Shown here: positions 50,740 to 59,331 of the stretch, in pieces | How positions within the stretch are numbered: the stretch's first letter is position 1 | Layout of the letters: each line of letters begins with the position of its first letter | DNA from: JAWLHU01 sp041690255 | Lineage (GTDB): Bacteria > Bacillota > Sulfobacillia > Symbiobacteriales > Symbiobacteriaceae | NCBI GenBank assembly: GCA_041690255.1 | Contig: JAWLHU010000018.1 | Location: 85,901 to 149,900 of the forward strand | Direction: 5' to 3' | Length of the DNA stretch: 64,000 bases | Notes under the pieces: model-generated | Database searches by the model: none | Told to the model about the DNA's origin: nothing | Seen by the model: only the letters and a program-made list of their open reading frames with translations | Program-made: the position numbers and the translations under genes

Positions 50740-50814
50740 TGACCCGTAACGAACGCGAGCGCAGGCTGCTACGTGACCGAGCCGCAGCCTGCGCCCATGA
50801 GACCGAGAGGTAAG
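50740..50814 (+). CDS. Possible 24-residue peptide
   Basis: ATG 50740 follows GGAG eight bases upstream and opens a 24-codon, Arg/Glu-rich frame ending TAA, between the pyrH stop and its terminator. Nothing else supports it. A chance ORF is equally likely. Confidence 0.2.
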
Positions 50815-50816
50815 CA

Positions 50817-50843
50817 GGGGGAGGTGCCTGTAAAGCACCTCCC
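50817..50843. terminator. Intrinsic terminator of the HD-pyrH pair
   Basis: GGGAGGTGC/GCACCTCCC, 9-bp stem with a 7-base loop, followed by TCATCGG. Also lies beyond the end of the minus-strand gene at 50862. Confidence 0.75.
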
Positions 50844-50861
50844 TCATCGGCTGTAACGAAC

Positions 50862-51128
50862 CTACCGCCGGATGGGCGTCAGGCCATTCGAACGGAGCGG
50901 AACCGGGCGACCCGTACCAAACTCGATAGCGTGCCCCTCCGGGGCCTCTGTGTAGAGCCAGGCCTTCTCCGCCGGCGGCGGGGGGGCGGCCTCCTCGACC
51001 GGCTCTTCTGCGACCGGGTCCAGGGGCGGCGGTGCGACCACCGCCGGGGTCAGGGTGTGCACATAGATCACATCGCCAGTGGTCACCGTGCGCTGCCTGC
51101 TCTGGCTATACAGTTCTGCTCGTCCCAC
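50862..51128 (-). CDS. Uncharacterised small protein with Pro-rich linker
   Basis: 88 residues from GTG 51128 (GGGGGAGG eleven bases upstream; a longer reading starts at 51149). The N-terminal part (VGRAELYSQSRQRTVTTGDVIYVHT) looks like a small beta domain. A Pro/Glu-rich central part (APPPLDPVAEEPVEEAAPPPP) and a C-terminal strand follow. No signal peptide. No family recognised. Confidence 0.55.
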   Translation of the reverse strand: MGRAELYSQSRQRTVTTGDVIYVHTLTPAVVAPPPLDPVAEEPVEEAAPPPPAEKAWLYTEAPEGHAIEFGTGRPVPLRSNGLTPIRR

Positions 51129-51186
51129 GGATACGATCACCTCCCCCACCAGTCTATGTGCGGGAGGTCTCTTCGTTTCGCTTCAG

Positions 51187-51870
51187 TTAGAACCCGAGGC
51201 CGACCAGCAGCGCCACGACCACCATGGCGGGGAGCATGTTGGCCACCTTCACCTCGGCCGCCCCGACCAGGTTGAGGCCCAGCCCCAGGACCAGCAGCCC
51301 GCCGGTGGCACCGATCTCCCGGATCATCGGTTCGGTCAGGACCGCGGAGATCCAGGATGCGCCCAGGGTAATCGCCCCCTGGTAGACCAGCACCGGAATG
51401 GCTGCCAGCATCACCCCCGGTCCCATGACGGAGCCGAACATGACCGCACCGACACCGTCCAACACCGCCTTGGCGTAGAGGATCGACGGATCGCCCTGCA
51501 GCCCGTCCTGCAAGGCGCCGGTGATCGCCATGGCCCCCACGCAGAAGAGGAGCGTGGTCTGCACGAACGACTTGGCGAATCCTCCCCGCTGGGTCCAGGG
51601 CCAGCGCTCCAGCTTGGTGGCCAGCGACTGGAGCCGGTCATCGATCCGGCCCAGTTCGCCGAGGACCGTACCGACGGCCAGGGCGACGAGGACCAGCAGC
51701 ATCTCCTGGGTGGCCCAGGCCATCTGAAGGCCGATCAGCATGGTGCCCAGGCCGAGCGCCTGCATGGTCGACTTGCGGACATGGTCCGGGACACGCGGGA
51801 TCACCAGGCTGCCCAGGGCCCCACCAACTACAACGGTCGCAGCGTTCACAAGGGTCCCCAGACCTATCAC
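51187..51870 (-). CDS. DUF554 (YdfK/YqgA-like) membrane protein
   Basis: 227 residues from GTG 51870 (GAGGGGG nine bases upstream). Starts GLGTLVNAATVVVGGALGSL and has about six membrane segments with KSTMQALGLGTMLIGLQMA and VMGPGVMLAAIPVLVYQGAIT, typical of the DUF554 family. Function unknown; possibly a transporter. Monocistronic. Confidence 0.9.
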   Translation of the reverse strand: MIGLGTLVNAATVVVGGALGSLVIPRVPDHVRKSTMQALGLGTMLIGLQMAWATQEMLLVLVALAVGTVLGELGRIDDRLQSLATKLERWPWTQRGGFAKSFVQTTLLFCVGAMAITGALQDGLQGDPSILYAKAVLDGVGAVMFGSVMGPGVMLAAIPVLVYQGAITLGASWISAVLTEPMIREIGATGGLLVLGLGLNLVGAAEVKVANMLPAMVVVALLVGLGF

Positions 51871-51978
51871 CGCTGTTATCCCCCTCAAGAAGTTTCAGGG
51901 CATAATCATTCGCTTTGAGGTGCGAATCACCCTTCATCTTCTTGCGCCCTGCTGGCATCCCTGGTAGACTGGCGCTAT

Positions 51979-51993
51979 TGATAACCATTCTCA
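51979..51993 (+). promoter_or_regulatory. Fur-type iron box upstream of the FhuF-like gene
   Basis: TGATAACCATTCTCA matches the 7-1-7 Fur consensus TGATAATNATTATCA at 13 of 14 or so informative positions allowing one substitution per arm. The gene starts 30 bases further on. An almost identical box lies at 54236. Confidence 0.75.
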
Positions 51994-52022
51994 CTTCCTG
52001 TTCGATGAAGGAGCAGCCGATC

Positions 52023-52778
52023 ATGCTGTCGCTCCCCTCCCTGCCACCGTACGACCGGTGGTACTTGACCCATCCGCCCGCTGGTGATGGTGCCCTGCTG
52101 ATCCCAGCCCTCCACTTTCAGGAGCCGGCCTTTCTCACAGAGCGGTTGCGGCTGCTGGGGGAGCGGTTGGGCACGGCCGATGGCCGGGCGGTGGCTTCGC
52201 TCTGGAACAAGCACTACAACGCAGCGGTGATTTCGGGTGTGCTGATCGCCTGGAGCCTGGGCGCCGTGCCGCTGAACGGGGAGGCGATGAATATGAGCCT
52301 CCTCCTGGGCGCTGATCAGCTGCCGCAGGCGGGCTACCTGCACGACTGGGGCCCACCCGCCGGTGAGCCGGGCTCGCCGCGGGAGCGGGTCTTCGCCAGC
52401 CTCTTTGCGGGCCACCTGGCGCCGGCGATCCAACGACTGGGCTCCCTCTCCCGCCTCGCTCCGTCGGTGGCGTGGGGGAACGTGGGCAACCTGATCGCCG
52501 ACATCTACGACCAGATGGATGATGCCGGACTACTGACGGCGGCGGCCGCCTCTGACCGGGAGGCCCTGCTGGAGGCGCCGGTGCTGCCCGGGATGCCGGG
52601 GCCGAACCCACTGCGGGGCTCGGTCCGCTACGAGGAGCTGGGGCTGGCGCAGCCGGTGCGGGTCCGCAAGTCCTGCTGCCTGCGCCACCGCCTGCCAGGG
52701 ATGAAGCCCTGCTACACCTGCCCGCTGCTCTCGCCCGATGAGCGGATCGCTGTGGCGAGGGGGCTGGGGCGTGGGTAG
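52023..52778 (+). CDS. FhuF-like (2Fe-2S) siderophore-iron reductase
   Basis: 251 residues from ATG 52023 (AAGGAG nine bases upstream). The C-terminal Cys motif RKSCCLRHRLPGMKPCYTCPLL has the C-C-x10-C-x2-C pattern of FhuF/2Fe-2S reductases. The N-terminal part (SLWNKHYNAAVISGVLIAWSL) matches the FhuF/IucA-IucC-like domain. It reduces ferric siderophores in the cytosol to release iron. A Fur box just upstream and the neighbouring siderophore transporter fit that role. Confidence 0.85.
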   Translation: MLSLPSLPPYDRWYLTHPPAGDGALLIPALHFQEPAFLTERLRLLGERLGTADGRAVASLWNKHYNAAVISGVLIAWSLGAVPLNGEAMNMSLLLGADQLPQAGYLHDWGPPAGEPGSPRERVFASLFAGHLAPAIQRLGSLSRLAPSVAWGNVGNLIADIYDQMDDAGLLTAAAASDREALLEAPVLPGMPGPNPLRGSVRYEELGLAQPVRVRKSCCLRHRLPGMKPCYTCPLLSPDERIAVARGLGRG

Positions 52779-52805
52779 GCAAGGCGGCGGCCGGCGTCCC
52801 GCCCT

Positions 52806-52974
52806 CTCCGCCCGTTTTCGACGGCTGCGGGCCTTCGTCTGTGTCCAAAAACGAGCGGAGCGCCCCTGAAACCGGGGATTCGGGCCCGCAAACCCAGCAA
52901 GATCGTCTGGCTGAACAGCCGTCCGCCCGATTTCGACGGCTGGTGAGGGTACGATTGGTCGAAAACGGGCGGAG
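52806..52974. repeat. Pair of ~54-bp palindromes (REP/BIME-like)
   Basis: Two imperfect palindromes: unit 1 at 52806-52860, unit 2 at 52921-52974. The left arm of unit 1, CTCCGCCCGTTTTCGAC, is the exact reverse complement of the right arm of unit 2. Between them is another small hairpin (CCCCTGAAACCGGGG). The element lies between the convergent fhuF-like gene and siderophore-binding gene, as such repeats often do, and may act as a transcription barrier or protein site. Confidence 0.8.
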
Positions 52975-52980
52975 TCGCCG

Positions 52981-53160
52981 GGGGAGCGGGCCCGGGCGGG
53001 CACCGGGCCCGGGCGGGTACCGGCCCCGAGCGGGCACCGGGCCCGGGCGGGCACCGGCCCCGAGCGGGAGGCGGCCCCGAGCGGGCACCGGCCCCGAGCG
53101 GGAGGCGGCCCCGGGCGGGCACCGGCCCCGGACGGGCACCGGCCCCGGGCGGGCACAAGG
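52981..53160. repeat. Tandem array of 17-bp GC-rich units
   Basis: About ten units of 17 bp such as CGGGCACCGGCCCCGAG and CGGGAGGCGGCCCCGAG. The array is over 85% G+C and has several runs of GGG on the plus strand near its left end that could fold as a G-quadruplex. Long ORFs here are artefacts. It sits just beyond the palindrome pair. Confidence 0.85.
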
Positions 53161-53172
53161 CCCTCACACCAA

Positions 53173-53202
53173 AAGGAGGCCGCCAACACTGGCGACCTCC
53201 TT
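53173..53202 (-). terminator. Intrinsic terminator of the siderophore-binding gene
   Basis: AAGGAGG-T-CGCC/GGCG-G-CCTCCTT stem with a 6-base loop, nine bases beyond the stop at 53211, followed by TTGG. Confidence 0.75.
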
Positions 53203-53210
53203 CGCTTTTG

Positions 53211-54185
53211 CTACTTCAGGATCTTCGTCTCCAGGTCATCGATCACCTTGTTGGCAGCGGTGATCCCGATGCCCAGCATCCAGTGGTCATCGGCCATCTC
53301 GTAGACCTTGCCCGCCTTCGCGGCGTTCAGGTTCGCCCAGAGCGGGCTCTGCATCAGCTTGACGATCATCGTATCCGCCCCGTCGGCGCCCCGGAACTGG
53401 GTGTAGACCAGCAGGTCGCCATCGAGATCCGAGATCCGCTCCTCGGTCGCCTTCTCCATGAAGACCGGCTTGTCCTGGGCCTCGGGCCGGATGAAGCCGG
53501 CATCGGTGATTACGGTGTGAACGAACGTATCCTGCATGTAGATGCGGACGTGGTCAGAGAGGCCCCGCAGGATCGAGATCTTCAGCTTCCCGTTCTGGTC
53601 GCCCAGCTTAGTCCGGAAGTCGGTCATGCGCTTATCGTAGGCGGCCATGATCTTCTCCGCCTCCGCCGCCTTGTTCACCGCCTCGGCGTGCAGCTTGAAG
53701 TTCTCCTTCCAGGTGACGCCGACCCGCTCGGTAAAGACGGTCGGGGCAATCTGGGTCAGCTTGTCGTAGATCTCCTTGTGGCGCAGGGCGCTGGAGAGGA
53801 TCAGGTCGGGCTTCAGGGCCGCGATCGCCTCCAGGTTCGGCTGGCTGATCGTACCCACCTGCTTCACGCCCTCCAGATGGGGCTGCAGATACGCCTGGAA
53901 GGAGCCATCCTGGAAGACTGTCGTCGCGCCCACCGGCTTGATCCCCAGGGCCACCATGCTATCCAACTCACCGGTGTCCAGGACGACGATGCGCTGCGGA
54001 TTGGCGGGTACCTTGGATTCGCCCATGGCGTGCTTGACCACCCGGTCGGGAGCGGGAGCCGGTGCTTCGGACTTCGGCGCCTCCTTGGGCTGTTCGCTCG
54101 CCCCGGACTTGGCCCCGCCGCAACCAGCCAGCACCAGCATGGCAGCCAGCAGGAGGAACGTGACAAAACGGTACCTTCTCGCCAT
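53211..54185 (-). CDS. Iron-siderophore ABC transporter binding lipoprotein
   Basis: 324 residues from ATG 54185 (AAAGGGAG ten bases upstream). Lipobox LVLAGC, then a low-complexity Pro/Ala-rich linker and a FepB/FhuD-type domain: RIVVLDTGELDSMVALGIKPVG, a long backbone helix (about 185-205), and the C-terminal NKVIDDLETKIL. It binds ferric siderophore outside the membrane. It is transcribed divergently from its two permeases and ATPase; the shared promoter region contains a Fur box. Confidence 0.95.
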   Translation of the reverse strand: MARRYRFVTFLLLAAMLVLAGCGGAKSGASEQPKEAPKSEAPAPAPDRVVKHAMGESKVPANPQRIVVLDTGELDSMVALGIKPVGATTVFQDGSFQAYLQPHLEGVKQVGTISQPNLEAIAALKPDLILSSALRHKEIYDKLTQIAPTVFTERVGVTWKENFKLHAEAVNKAAEAEKIMAAYDKRMTDFRTKLGDQNGKLKISILRGLSDHVRIYMQDTFVHTVITDAGFIRPEAQDKPVFMEKATEERISDLDGDLLVYTQFRGADGADTMIVKLMQSPLWANLNAAKAGKVYEMADDHWMLGIGITAANKVIDDLETKILK

Positions 54186-54235
54186 TGATCGGGCACTCCC
54201 TTTCATGGTATCTTGGAAGCATCTCGCAAGATTAT

Positions 54236-54250
54236 TGATAACGATTCTCA
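54236..54250. promoter_or_regulatory. Fur-type iron box between the divergent siderophore genes
   Basis: TGATAACGATTCTCA is the same 7-1-7 box as at 51979 apart from the central base. It lies between the binding-protein gene (minus) and the permease/ATPase genes (plus), so one Fur dimer could repress both. Confidence 0.8.
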
Positions 54251-54368
54251 TTCGCACCACGTACCCCATGGTAGCAGGACAGGCGGTGAGCGTCAATCCT
54301 CTTTCATCTCTCTGGTTTAACTACAAATAACTAGTACTTATGCCTTATATCTAGGAGGAGTTCCTGTG

Positions 54369-55373
54369 ATGCCTGCACGGCTCCGGCCTTCACCGGCTCT
54401 CGGCCTTGTGATCGGCCTGGTGCTGCTCCTGGCCTGCGGCCTCTTCAGCATCCTCTACGGGTTGATGGAGATCAGCCTTCCGGATGTCTACCAGGCGCTC
54501 ACCCAGTTCGACGGCTCGCCCGAGCACTTCATCGTCCGGACCGTCCGCCTTCCCCGTGCCCTGATCGCCGCCCTGGTGGGCGCCTCGCTGGCGGTAGCCG
54601 GTGCGATCATGCAGGCGCTGACCCGCAACCCGCTGGCCGCCCCTGGAATCCTCGGCGTCAACGCCGGCGCTGCCCTCAGCGTCGTCGCCGCGATGTTCCT
54701 GCTGAAGGCCACCTCGCTCTCGGTCTACGCCTGGTTCGCCTTCCTGGGCGCCGCGGCGGCGGCGGTCGCCGTCTACCTGCTGGGCTCCATGGGGCGGGGG
54801 GGCATGACACCGCTGAAGCTGACCGTGGCCGGGGCCGCCTTGACTACCCTGCTCTCCTCCATTACCCAGGGGCTGCTGGTCCTCAATGAGCGCACGCTGG
54901 ATGAGATGCGCTTCTGGCTGGCCGGCTCCGTCGCTGGTCGGGACCTCTCCCTCTTCCTTCAGGTGCTCCCCTTCATGGCGGTCGGGCTGTTCGGCGCCCT
55001 GGCCATGGCCAAGCAGATCACCACCCTCAGCCTCGGGGAGGATGTCGCCCGCGGCCTCGGGCAGAAGACCGGCTGGATCAAGGCCGCCGCCGCCCTCCTG
55101 GTCGTGCTCCTCTCGGGCAGCGCCGTGGCGGTGGCCGGGCCGGTCGGCTTTATCGGCCTGGCGGTGCCACATATCGCCCGGGGCCTTGCGGGGACCGATT
55201 ACCGCTGGATCCTCCCCTACTCCGCCGTGCTTGGCGGAACCCTCCTCCTCCTGGCCGATATCGGCGCTCGGGCCATCCTACGGCCCGAGGAGGTCGCCGT
55301 GGGGATCATGACCGCCCTGATCGGCGCCCCCTTCTTCATCGCCCTGGCCCGCAAGGGGGTGAGGCAGTCATGA
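54369..55373 (+). CDS. FecCD-type iron-siderophore ABC permease
   Basis: 334 residues from ATG 54369 (GGAGGAG eight bases upstream; GTG 54366 is an alternative). About nine to ten membrane segments. FecCD hallmarks: DGSPEHFIVRTVRLPRALIAALVGASLAVAG, QALTRNPLAAPGILGVNAGA and the EAA-like GPVGFIGLAVPHIARGL. Overlaps the second permease by four bases. Confidence 0.95.
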   Translation: MPARLRPSPALGLVIGLVLLLACGLFSILYGLMEISLPDVYQALTQFDGSPEHFIVRTVRLPRALIAALVGASLAVAGAIMQALTRNPLAAPGILGVNAGAALSVVAAMFLLKATSLSVYAWFAFLGAAAAAVAVYLLGSMGRGGMTPLKLTVAGAALTTLLSSITQGLLVLNERTLDEMRFWLAGSVAGRDLSLFLQVLPFMAVGLFGALAMAKQITTLSLGEDVARGLGQKTGWIKAAAALLVVLLSGSAVAVAGPVGFIGLAVPHIARGLAGTDYRWILPYSAVLGGTLLLLADIGARAILRPEEVAVGIMTALIGAPFFIALARKGVRQS

Positions 55374-56359
55374 GGAGGATGCGCACCGCCATCGTCCTGC
55401 TGCTGCTCACCCTGGCGACGTTGCTCGTCATCACCATCAACATGGGGATGGGTGAGTACCCGATCCCGCCCCTCGATGTCCTCAAGGCCGTCCTGGGCCT
55501 TGGGACCGGTGAGTACGACTTCATCGTCAACACCCTGCGGCTGCCCCGGAACTTGGTCGCCTTCGGCGTCGGCGCCGGGCTGGCCCTCTCCGGAGCGATC
55601 CTGCAGGGCCTGACCCGCAACCCGCTCGCCGCGCCGGATGTGATCGGCATCACCCATGGTGCGAACCTGGCCGCCGTCATCGTGATCATCCTGCTGCCCG
55701 CCGCCCCGCTGGTCGCCCTGCCTGCCGCCGCCTTCGCCGGCGCCCTGCTCGCCGCCGCAGTCACCTACCTGCTCGCCTGGAAGGGCGGCAGCGCCCCGAT
55801 GCGGCTGATCCTCGTCGGCATGGGGATCGCAGCGGTCGTCCACGCCCTGACCACCATGCTCCTCACCCACGGTAAGGTGCTGGTCGTCAACCAGGCGATG
55901 ATCTGGATGACCGGCAGCATCTACGGGCGGAGCTGGGAGCATCTCTATCGGATGTTGCCCTGGCTGCTCCTCTTTGTCCCCGTCGCCCTGTTGCTCGCCC
56001 GGCATCTGAACGCCCTGCAACTGGGCGATGACCTGGCCCGGGGGCTGGGCGCCCACGTGGAGCGCTACCGGCTCCTCCTCCTGCTGACCAGCGTCGCCCT
56101 GGCGGGCGCTGCGGTGGCAACGGCGGGCTCGGTCAGCTTCGTCGGGCTGATGGCCCCCCACATCGGCCGGCGGCTCGTCGGCCCGACGCAGGGCGGGCTG
56201 CTCCCCACGGCGGCCCTGACCGGCGGCCTGATCCTGGTCACCGCCGACATGCTCGGCCGGACGCTCTTCGCCCCGATCGAGGTCCCGGCGGGCGTGATCA
56301 CCGCTGCCGTCGGCGCCCCGTTCTTCCTCTGGCTCCTCTATCAGAACCGGAACAGCTAA
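55370..56359 (+). CDS. FecCD-type iron-siderophore ABC permease
   Basis: 329 residues. Same family marks as its neighbour: FIVNTLRLPRNLVAFGVGAGLALSGA, QGLTRNPLAAPDVIGITHGA and GSVSFVGLMAPHIGRRLVG. The two permeases probably form a heterodimer. Overlaps the first permease by ATGA and is followed 15 bases later by the ATPase gene. Confidence 0.95.
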   Translation: MRRMRTAIVLLLLTLATLLVITINMGMGEYPIPPLDVLKAVLGLGTGEYDFIVNTLRLPRNLVAFGVGAGLALSGAILQGLTRNPLAAPDVIGITHGANLAAVIVIILLPAAPLVALPAAAFAGALLAAAVTYLLAWKGGSAPMRLILVGMGIAAVVHALTTMLLTHGKVLVVNQAMIWMTGSIYGRSWEHLYRMLPWLLLFVPVALLLARHLNALQLGDDLARGLGAHVERYRLLLLLTSVALAGAAVATAGSVSFVGLMAPHIGRRLVGPTQGGLLPTAALTGGLILVTADMLGRTLFAPIEVPAGVITAAVGAPFFLWLLYQNRNS

Positions 56360-56374
56360 GCGGAGGGAATCATC

Positions 56375-57205
56375 ATGCAGAAGCTCGAAGCCCGGAAACT
56401 GACCCTGGCTTATGATGGCGCCCCGGTCGTGGAAGGCCTGGACCTGACCATTCCTCCCGGCCGGATCACGGCGCTGGTGGGCGGCAACGGCTGCGGCAAG
56501 TCGACCCTGCTCCGCTCGCTGGCCCGGCTCATGAAGCCGCGAGGCGGCAGCGTGGTGCTGGACGGCGCCTCGATCCAGACCCTCTCCACCAAAGATGTGG
56601 CCAAGCGGCTGGGGATCCTGCCCCAGGGGCCGGTCGCTCCCGAGGGGCTGACCGTGCGGGAACTGGTCGCCCAGGGGCGCTACCCGCATCAGTCCTGGTA
56701 CTCACAGTGGTCCCAGGAGGATGAGCGGGAGGTGCAGAAGGCGCTCTGCGCCACATCGATGCTTGAACTGGCCGACCGACCGCTGGAGGCGCTCTCCGGC
56801 GGGCAGCGGCAGCGGGCCTGGATCGCCATGTCGCTGGCCCAGGGGACCGAGATCCTCCTGCTCGATGAGCCGACCACCTACCTGGACATGGCGCATCAGT
56901 TCGATGTGCTCGACCTGCTCTGGGACCTGAACCGGACCGAGAACCGGACGGTGGTGATGGTCCTGCACGACCTGAACCAGGCCGGCCGCTACGCCCATCA
57001 TCTGGTGGCGATCAAGGACGGGGCGATCTGGGCGCAGGGGGCGCCGGAGAAGGTCATGACCGAGGAGATGGTCCAGGCGGTCTTCGGCATGGAGTGCCGG
57101 ATCGTGGAGGACCCGGTGACCCACAGCCCCATGTGCGTGCCGGTCAGCCGGGCCCACCGGCTCCGGGTCCTGCCCGGGAAGAAAGACCCTGCGAAGCAGG
57201 GGTAA
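56375..57205 (+). CDS. Iron-siderophore ABC transporter ATP-binding protein
   Basis: 276 residues; GGAGGGAA precedes ATG 56375. Walker A GGNGCGKSTLLRSLARL, Q-loop, signature LSGGQRQRAWIAMSLAQ, Walker B LLLDEPTTYLDM and the switch His in VLHDLNQAGRYA are standard FecE/FepC. It powers uptake through the two permeases. Confidence 0.95.
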   Translation: MQKLEARKLTLAYDGAPVVEGLDLTIPPGRITALVGGNGCGKSTLLRSLARLMKPRGGSVVLDGASIQTLSTKDVAKRLGILPQGPVAPEGLTVRELVAQGRYPHQSWYSQWSQEDEREVQKALCATSMLELADRPLEALSGGQRQRAWIAMSLAQGTEILLLDEPTTYLDMAHQFDVLDLLWDLNRTENRTVVMVLHDLNQAGRYAHHLVAIKDGAIWAQGAPEKVMTEEMVQAVFGMECRIVEDPVTHSPMCVPVSRAHRLRVLPGKKDPAKQG

Positions 57206-57215
57206 GGAGAAGCAG

Positions 57216-57254
57216 CGGCGCCCACCCTCCGGTCTGACCGGGGAGTGGGCGCCG
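57216..57254. terminator. Terminator of the siderophore permease operon
   Basis: CGGCGCCCAC/GTGGGCGCCG, 10-bp stem, followed by TTCTCTATTC. Also lies beyond the end of the minus-strand gene at 57268. Confidence 0.85.
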
Positions 57255-57267
57255 TTCTCTATTCTTC

Positions 57268-58623
57268 TCAGGGCTTCTTGATCACCGGAGCGGCATCGAC
57301 CACCCGCCACTGGACCCGGTCTCCCACCCGCTTCTCGACCGCTCGCGAGAGGGCCAGCCAGGTCTGCCCCTGCCGGCGGGCGAGGGCGTGGTCGTGCAGC
57401 CGCCCGTCCTTCGGGTCCAGGGCGGCGGCCTCCTCGGGCGTAAGCCTCAGCCCAATGACTGCGCCGTTCCCCTTGGATTCGAGGAGGACCTCCTGGCCGC
57501 TGGCCAGCACGAACCACCACCAGGGGGAGGGGGAACGACCCGGGCTCAGCGCCCATGGGCCAACAGGGTCGGGGTTGGTCAGGCCATGGGGCGGCTCCCC
57601 GGCGATCACCGCCAGCAGGTCCGGCGTGACCGGGCCGACCATCTGCCGGACATTGACGGGGAGGTCGGTGGGACCGGCGGCTGTGACAAAGGGCAGCAGT
57701 CGCTCCCGGCCGTAGTCCGAGCGCCATCCGTTCGATGCGGGCGGCTCCTCAGTCCAGAGGAAGATGAACCGGTCAGCCCGATGACCAAGCAACTCAACCG
57801 CCCGCAGCCATTCCGCCCGGTCCGGCTGGGAGAGCGTATGGGTCTCGCCTCGCCGCCACGGCTCCAGCCCCCGGGCCTCCCGGGTGAGGCGGAGCGCATC
57901 GTTCACGATCACGAGCCGGAGCAGGTCGCCCGACGCCACCGGCGGGTCCAGCCTTTCCAGGAGACCCTTGGCAACCGTGCGGCGATCGATACGCCCCAGA
58001 GCCTGCCGCTCATACTCCAGCCAGACCAGCGCACCATCCGCGGCGGTCAGGTTGGCGTAACCGAGGGCGTCAGGACCACTCCCCTCGCCGGCAAAGCCGT
58101 ACCCGTGCCCCTTGCCAGGTGCGAGGACCCCGGCGACTGCAAGGGCTAGCTGCTCCAGGCCGCGCGTAACCGGCTCCCAGGTGGCCCGGTACTCTGCGCT
58201 ATTGATCACAACCGAGGGATCCACCCCTGCGGCGTAAAGCTCCTGAAGTGTCCTTGCGTCGCCGTTCCAGCCGGCGGTGTCCTCATGCTCCTCGACGAAG
58301 TAGATCATCTCGCCGTCTCGGGTCAGTTCCACCCGCCACCAGGGGACCTCGCCCTGGCCGGGACCCCAGAGGAGTTGCCTTATGTCCGGGGTCAGCGGGC
58401 CCTGCAGGCACCGAGCCTTCGGCGAGACATAGGTCGGCTGCGGCTCAAAGCCCATGGCCAGCAGGGGCTCCACCCGCTTGCTGGGCGGCCAGTAGTGAAG
58501 AATGAACCCATCCGCCCGCTCCAGGAAGTACCCGAAGGAGGTCCACATCGCCCTGCGCTGCGCCTCTGCCCGCTTCCGACTGAACCCGGGATTGGCCTGG
58601 TCAATACCGTACGTGAACTCCAC
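57268..58623 (-). CDS. Uncharacterised 451-residue protein
   Basis: From GTG 58623 (GGGGGT upstream; longer in-frame ORF to 58683 lacks a site). Soluble, acidic, with many Trp and no signal peptide or membrane helix. It appears to contain a repeated module: GQGEVPWWRVELTRDGEMIYFVEE and SPSPWWWFVLASGQEVLLE (near 110 and 375) are similar to each other, suggesting two homologous domains. I do not recognise the family and see no catalytic motif. Confidence 0.7.
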   Translation of the reverse strand: MEFTYGIDQANPGFSRKRAEAQRRAMWTSFGYFLERADGFILHYWPPSKRVEPLLAMGFEPQPTYVSPKARCLQGPLTPDIRQLLWGPGQGEVPWWRVELTRDGEMIYFVEEHEDTAGWNGDARTLQELYAAGVDPSVVINSAEYRATWEPVTRGLEQLALAVAGVLAPGKGHGYGFAGEGSGPDALGYANLTAADGALVWLEYERQALGRIDRRTVAKGLLERLDPPVASGDLLRLVIVNDALRLTREARGLEPWRRGETHTLSQPDRAEWLRAVELLGHRADRFIFLWTEEPPASNGWRSDYGRERLLPFVTAAGPTDLPVNVRQMVGPVTPDLLAVIAGEPPHGLTNPDPVGPWALSPGRSPSPWWWFVLASGQEVLLESKGNGAVIGLRLTPEEAAALDPKDGRLHDHALARRQGQTWLALSRAVEKRVGDRVQWRVVDAAPVIKKP

Positions 58624-58801
58624 GTCTCTACCCCCACCGCCGATTGTCAGTATGCTCGGTCTATTGGACGACGTTCCCCACACTCTGGTTCCGATGCGAC
58701 CTGGATCACCCTACCAGCGGCCCATCCCAAATAGTTACAAATATCTCTTCAGCCAATTGATTAGCCGCCTTACAATTAGGTCACAAAGAAGGTGATCGTC
58801 C

Positions 58802-59314
58802 GTGCCCATCGAGTTTCCCTTCCGGAAGCTGCCAACCCGGCAGACGGCCAGCATGGCGTCCGGCTATATCCCCGATGCCGACCTGAGCAGGGTAGAGGCC
58901 GCCCTTATCTGCGTGCGCACCATGAACGATCTCTACCAGTCCGTGGAGGCAAACCTCAGCCGGTTCGGGCTGTCTGTGGGGCGGCTGGGGATTCTGATTC
59001 TGCTGCATAACAGCGGGGAGGCGGGAAGAACACCCTCCGAACTGGCCGACGAGGGGGGCATTACCCGCGCCACCGTCACCGGATTGCTCGACGGCCTGGA
59101 GAAGGAGGGGCTGGTGGAGCGGATCAAGCACCCCGGGGACCGGCGCATGCTCCACATCCGCATGACGCCGAAGGGGCGCGACCTGATTGCCGCAGTGCTG
59201 CCCAGCCACGTGCAACTGATCGCATGGGCGCTGGGAAGCCTCACCGAAGCGGAGATTCAACAACTGATCGCCCTGGCGGAGAAGATTGGCACCGGTTCTC
59301 CGCCCAGAACCTAA
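58802..59314 (+). CDS. MarR-family transcriptional regulator
   Basis: 170 residues from GTG 58802. The winged helix SELADEGGITRATVTGLLDGLEKEGLVERIKHPGDRR is standard MarR. It precedes the three-gene dehydratase-like cluster 17 bases upstream and is transcribed with it, so it probably controls that cluster. TACAAT at 58772-58777 with TTCAGC 17 bp upstream is a weak promoter candidate; CAATTG within the spacer could be an operator half. Confidence 0.9.
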   Translation: MPIEFPFRKLPTRQTASMASGYIPDADLSRVEAALICVRTMNDLYQSVEANLSRFGLSVGRLGILILLHNSGEAGRTPSELADEGGITRATVTGLLDGLEKEGLVERIKHPGDRRMLHIRMTPKGRDLIAAVLPSHVQLIAWALGSLTEAEIQQLIALAEKIGTGSPPRT

Positions 59315-59331
59315 GCGGAAGGAGCACCCCC

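Noticed and set aside
52135..53189. Several long minus-strand ORFs over the FhuF-like gene and the 17-bp array
   Set aside because: They mirror a real gene or translate the GC-rich repeat; composition is purely Arg/Pro/Gly/Ala.
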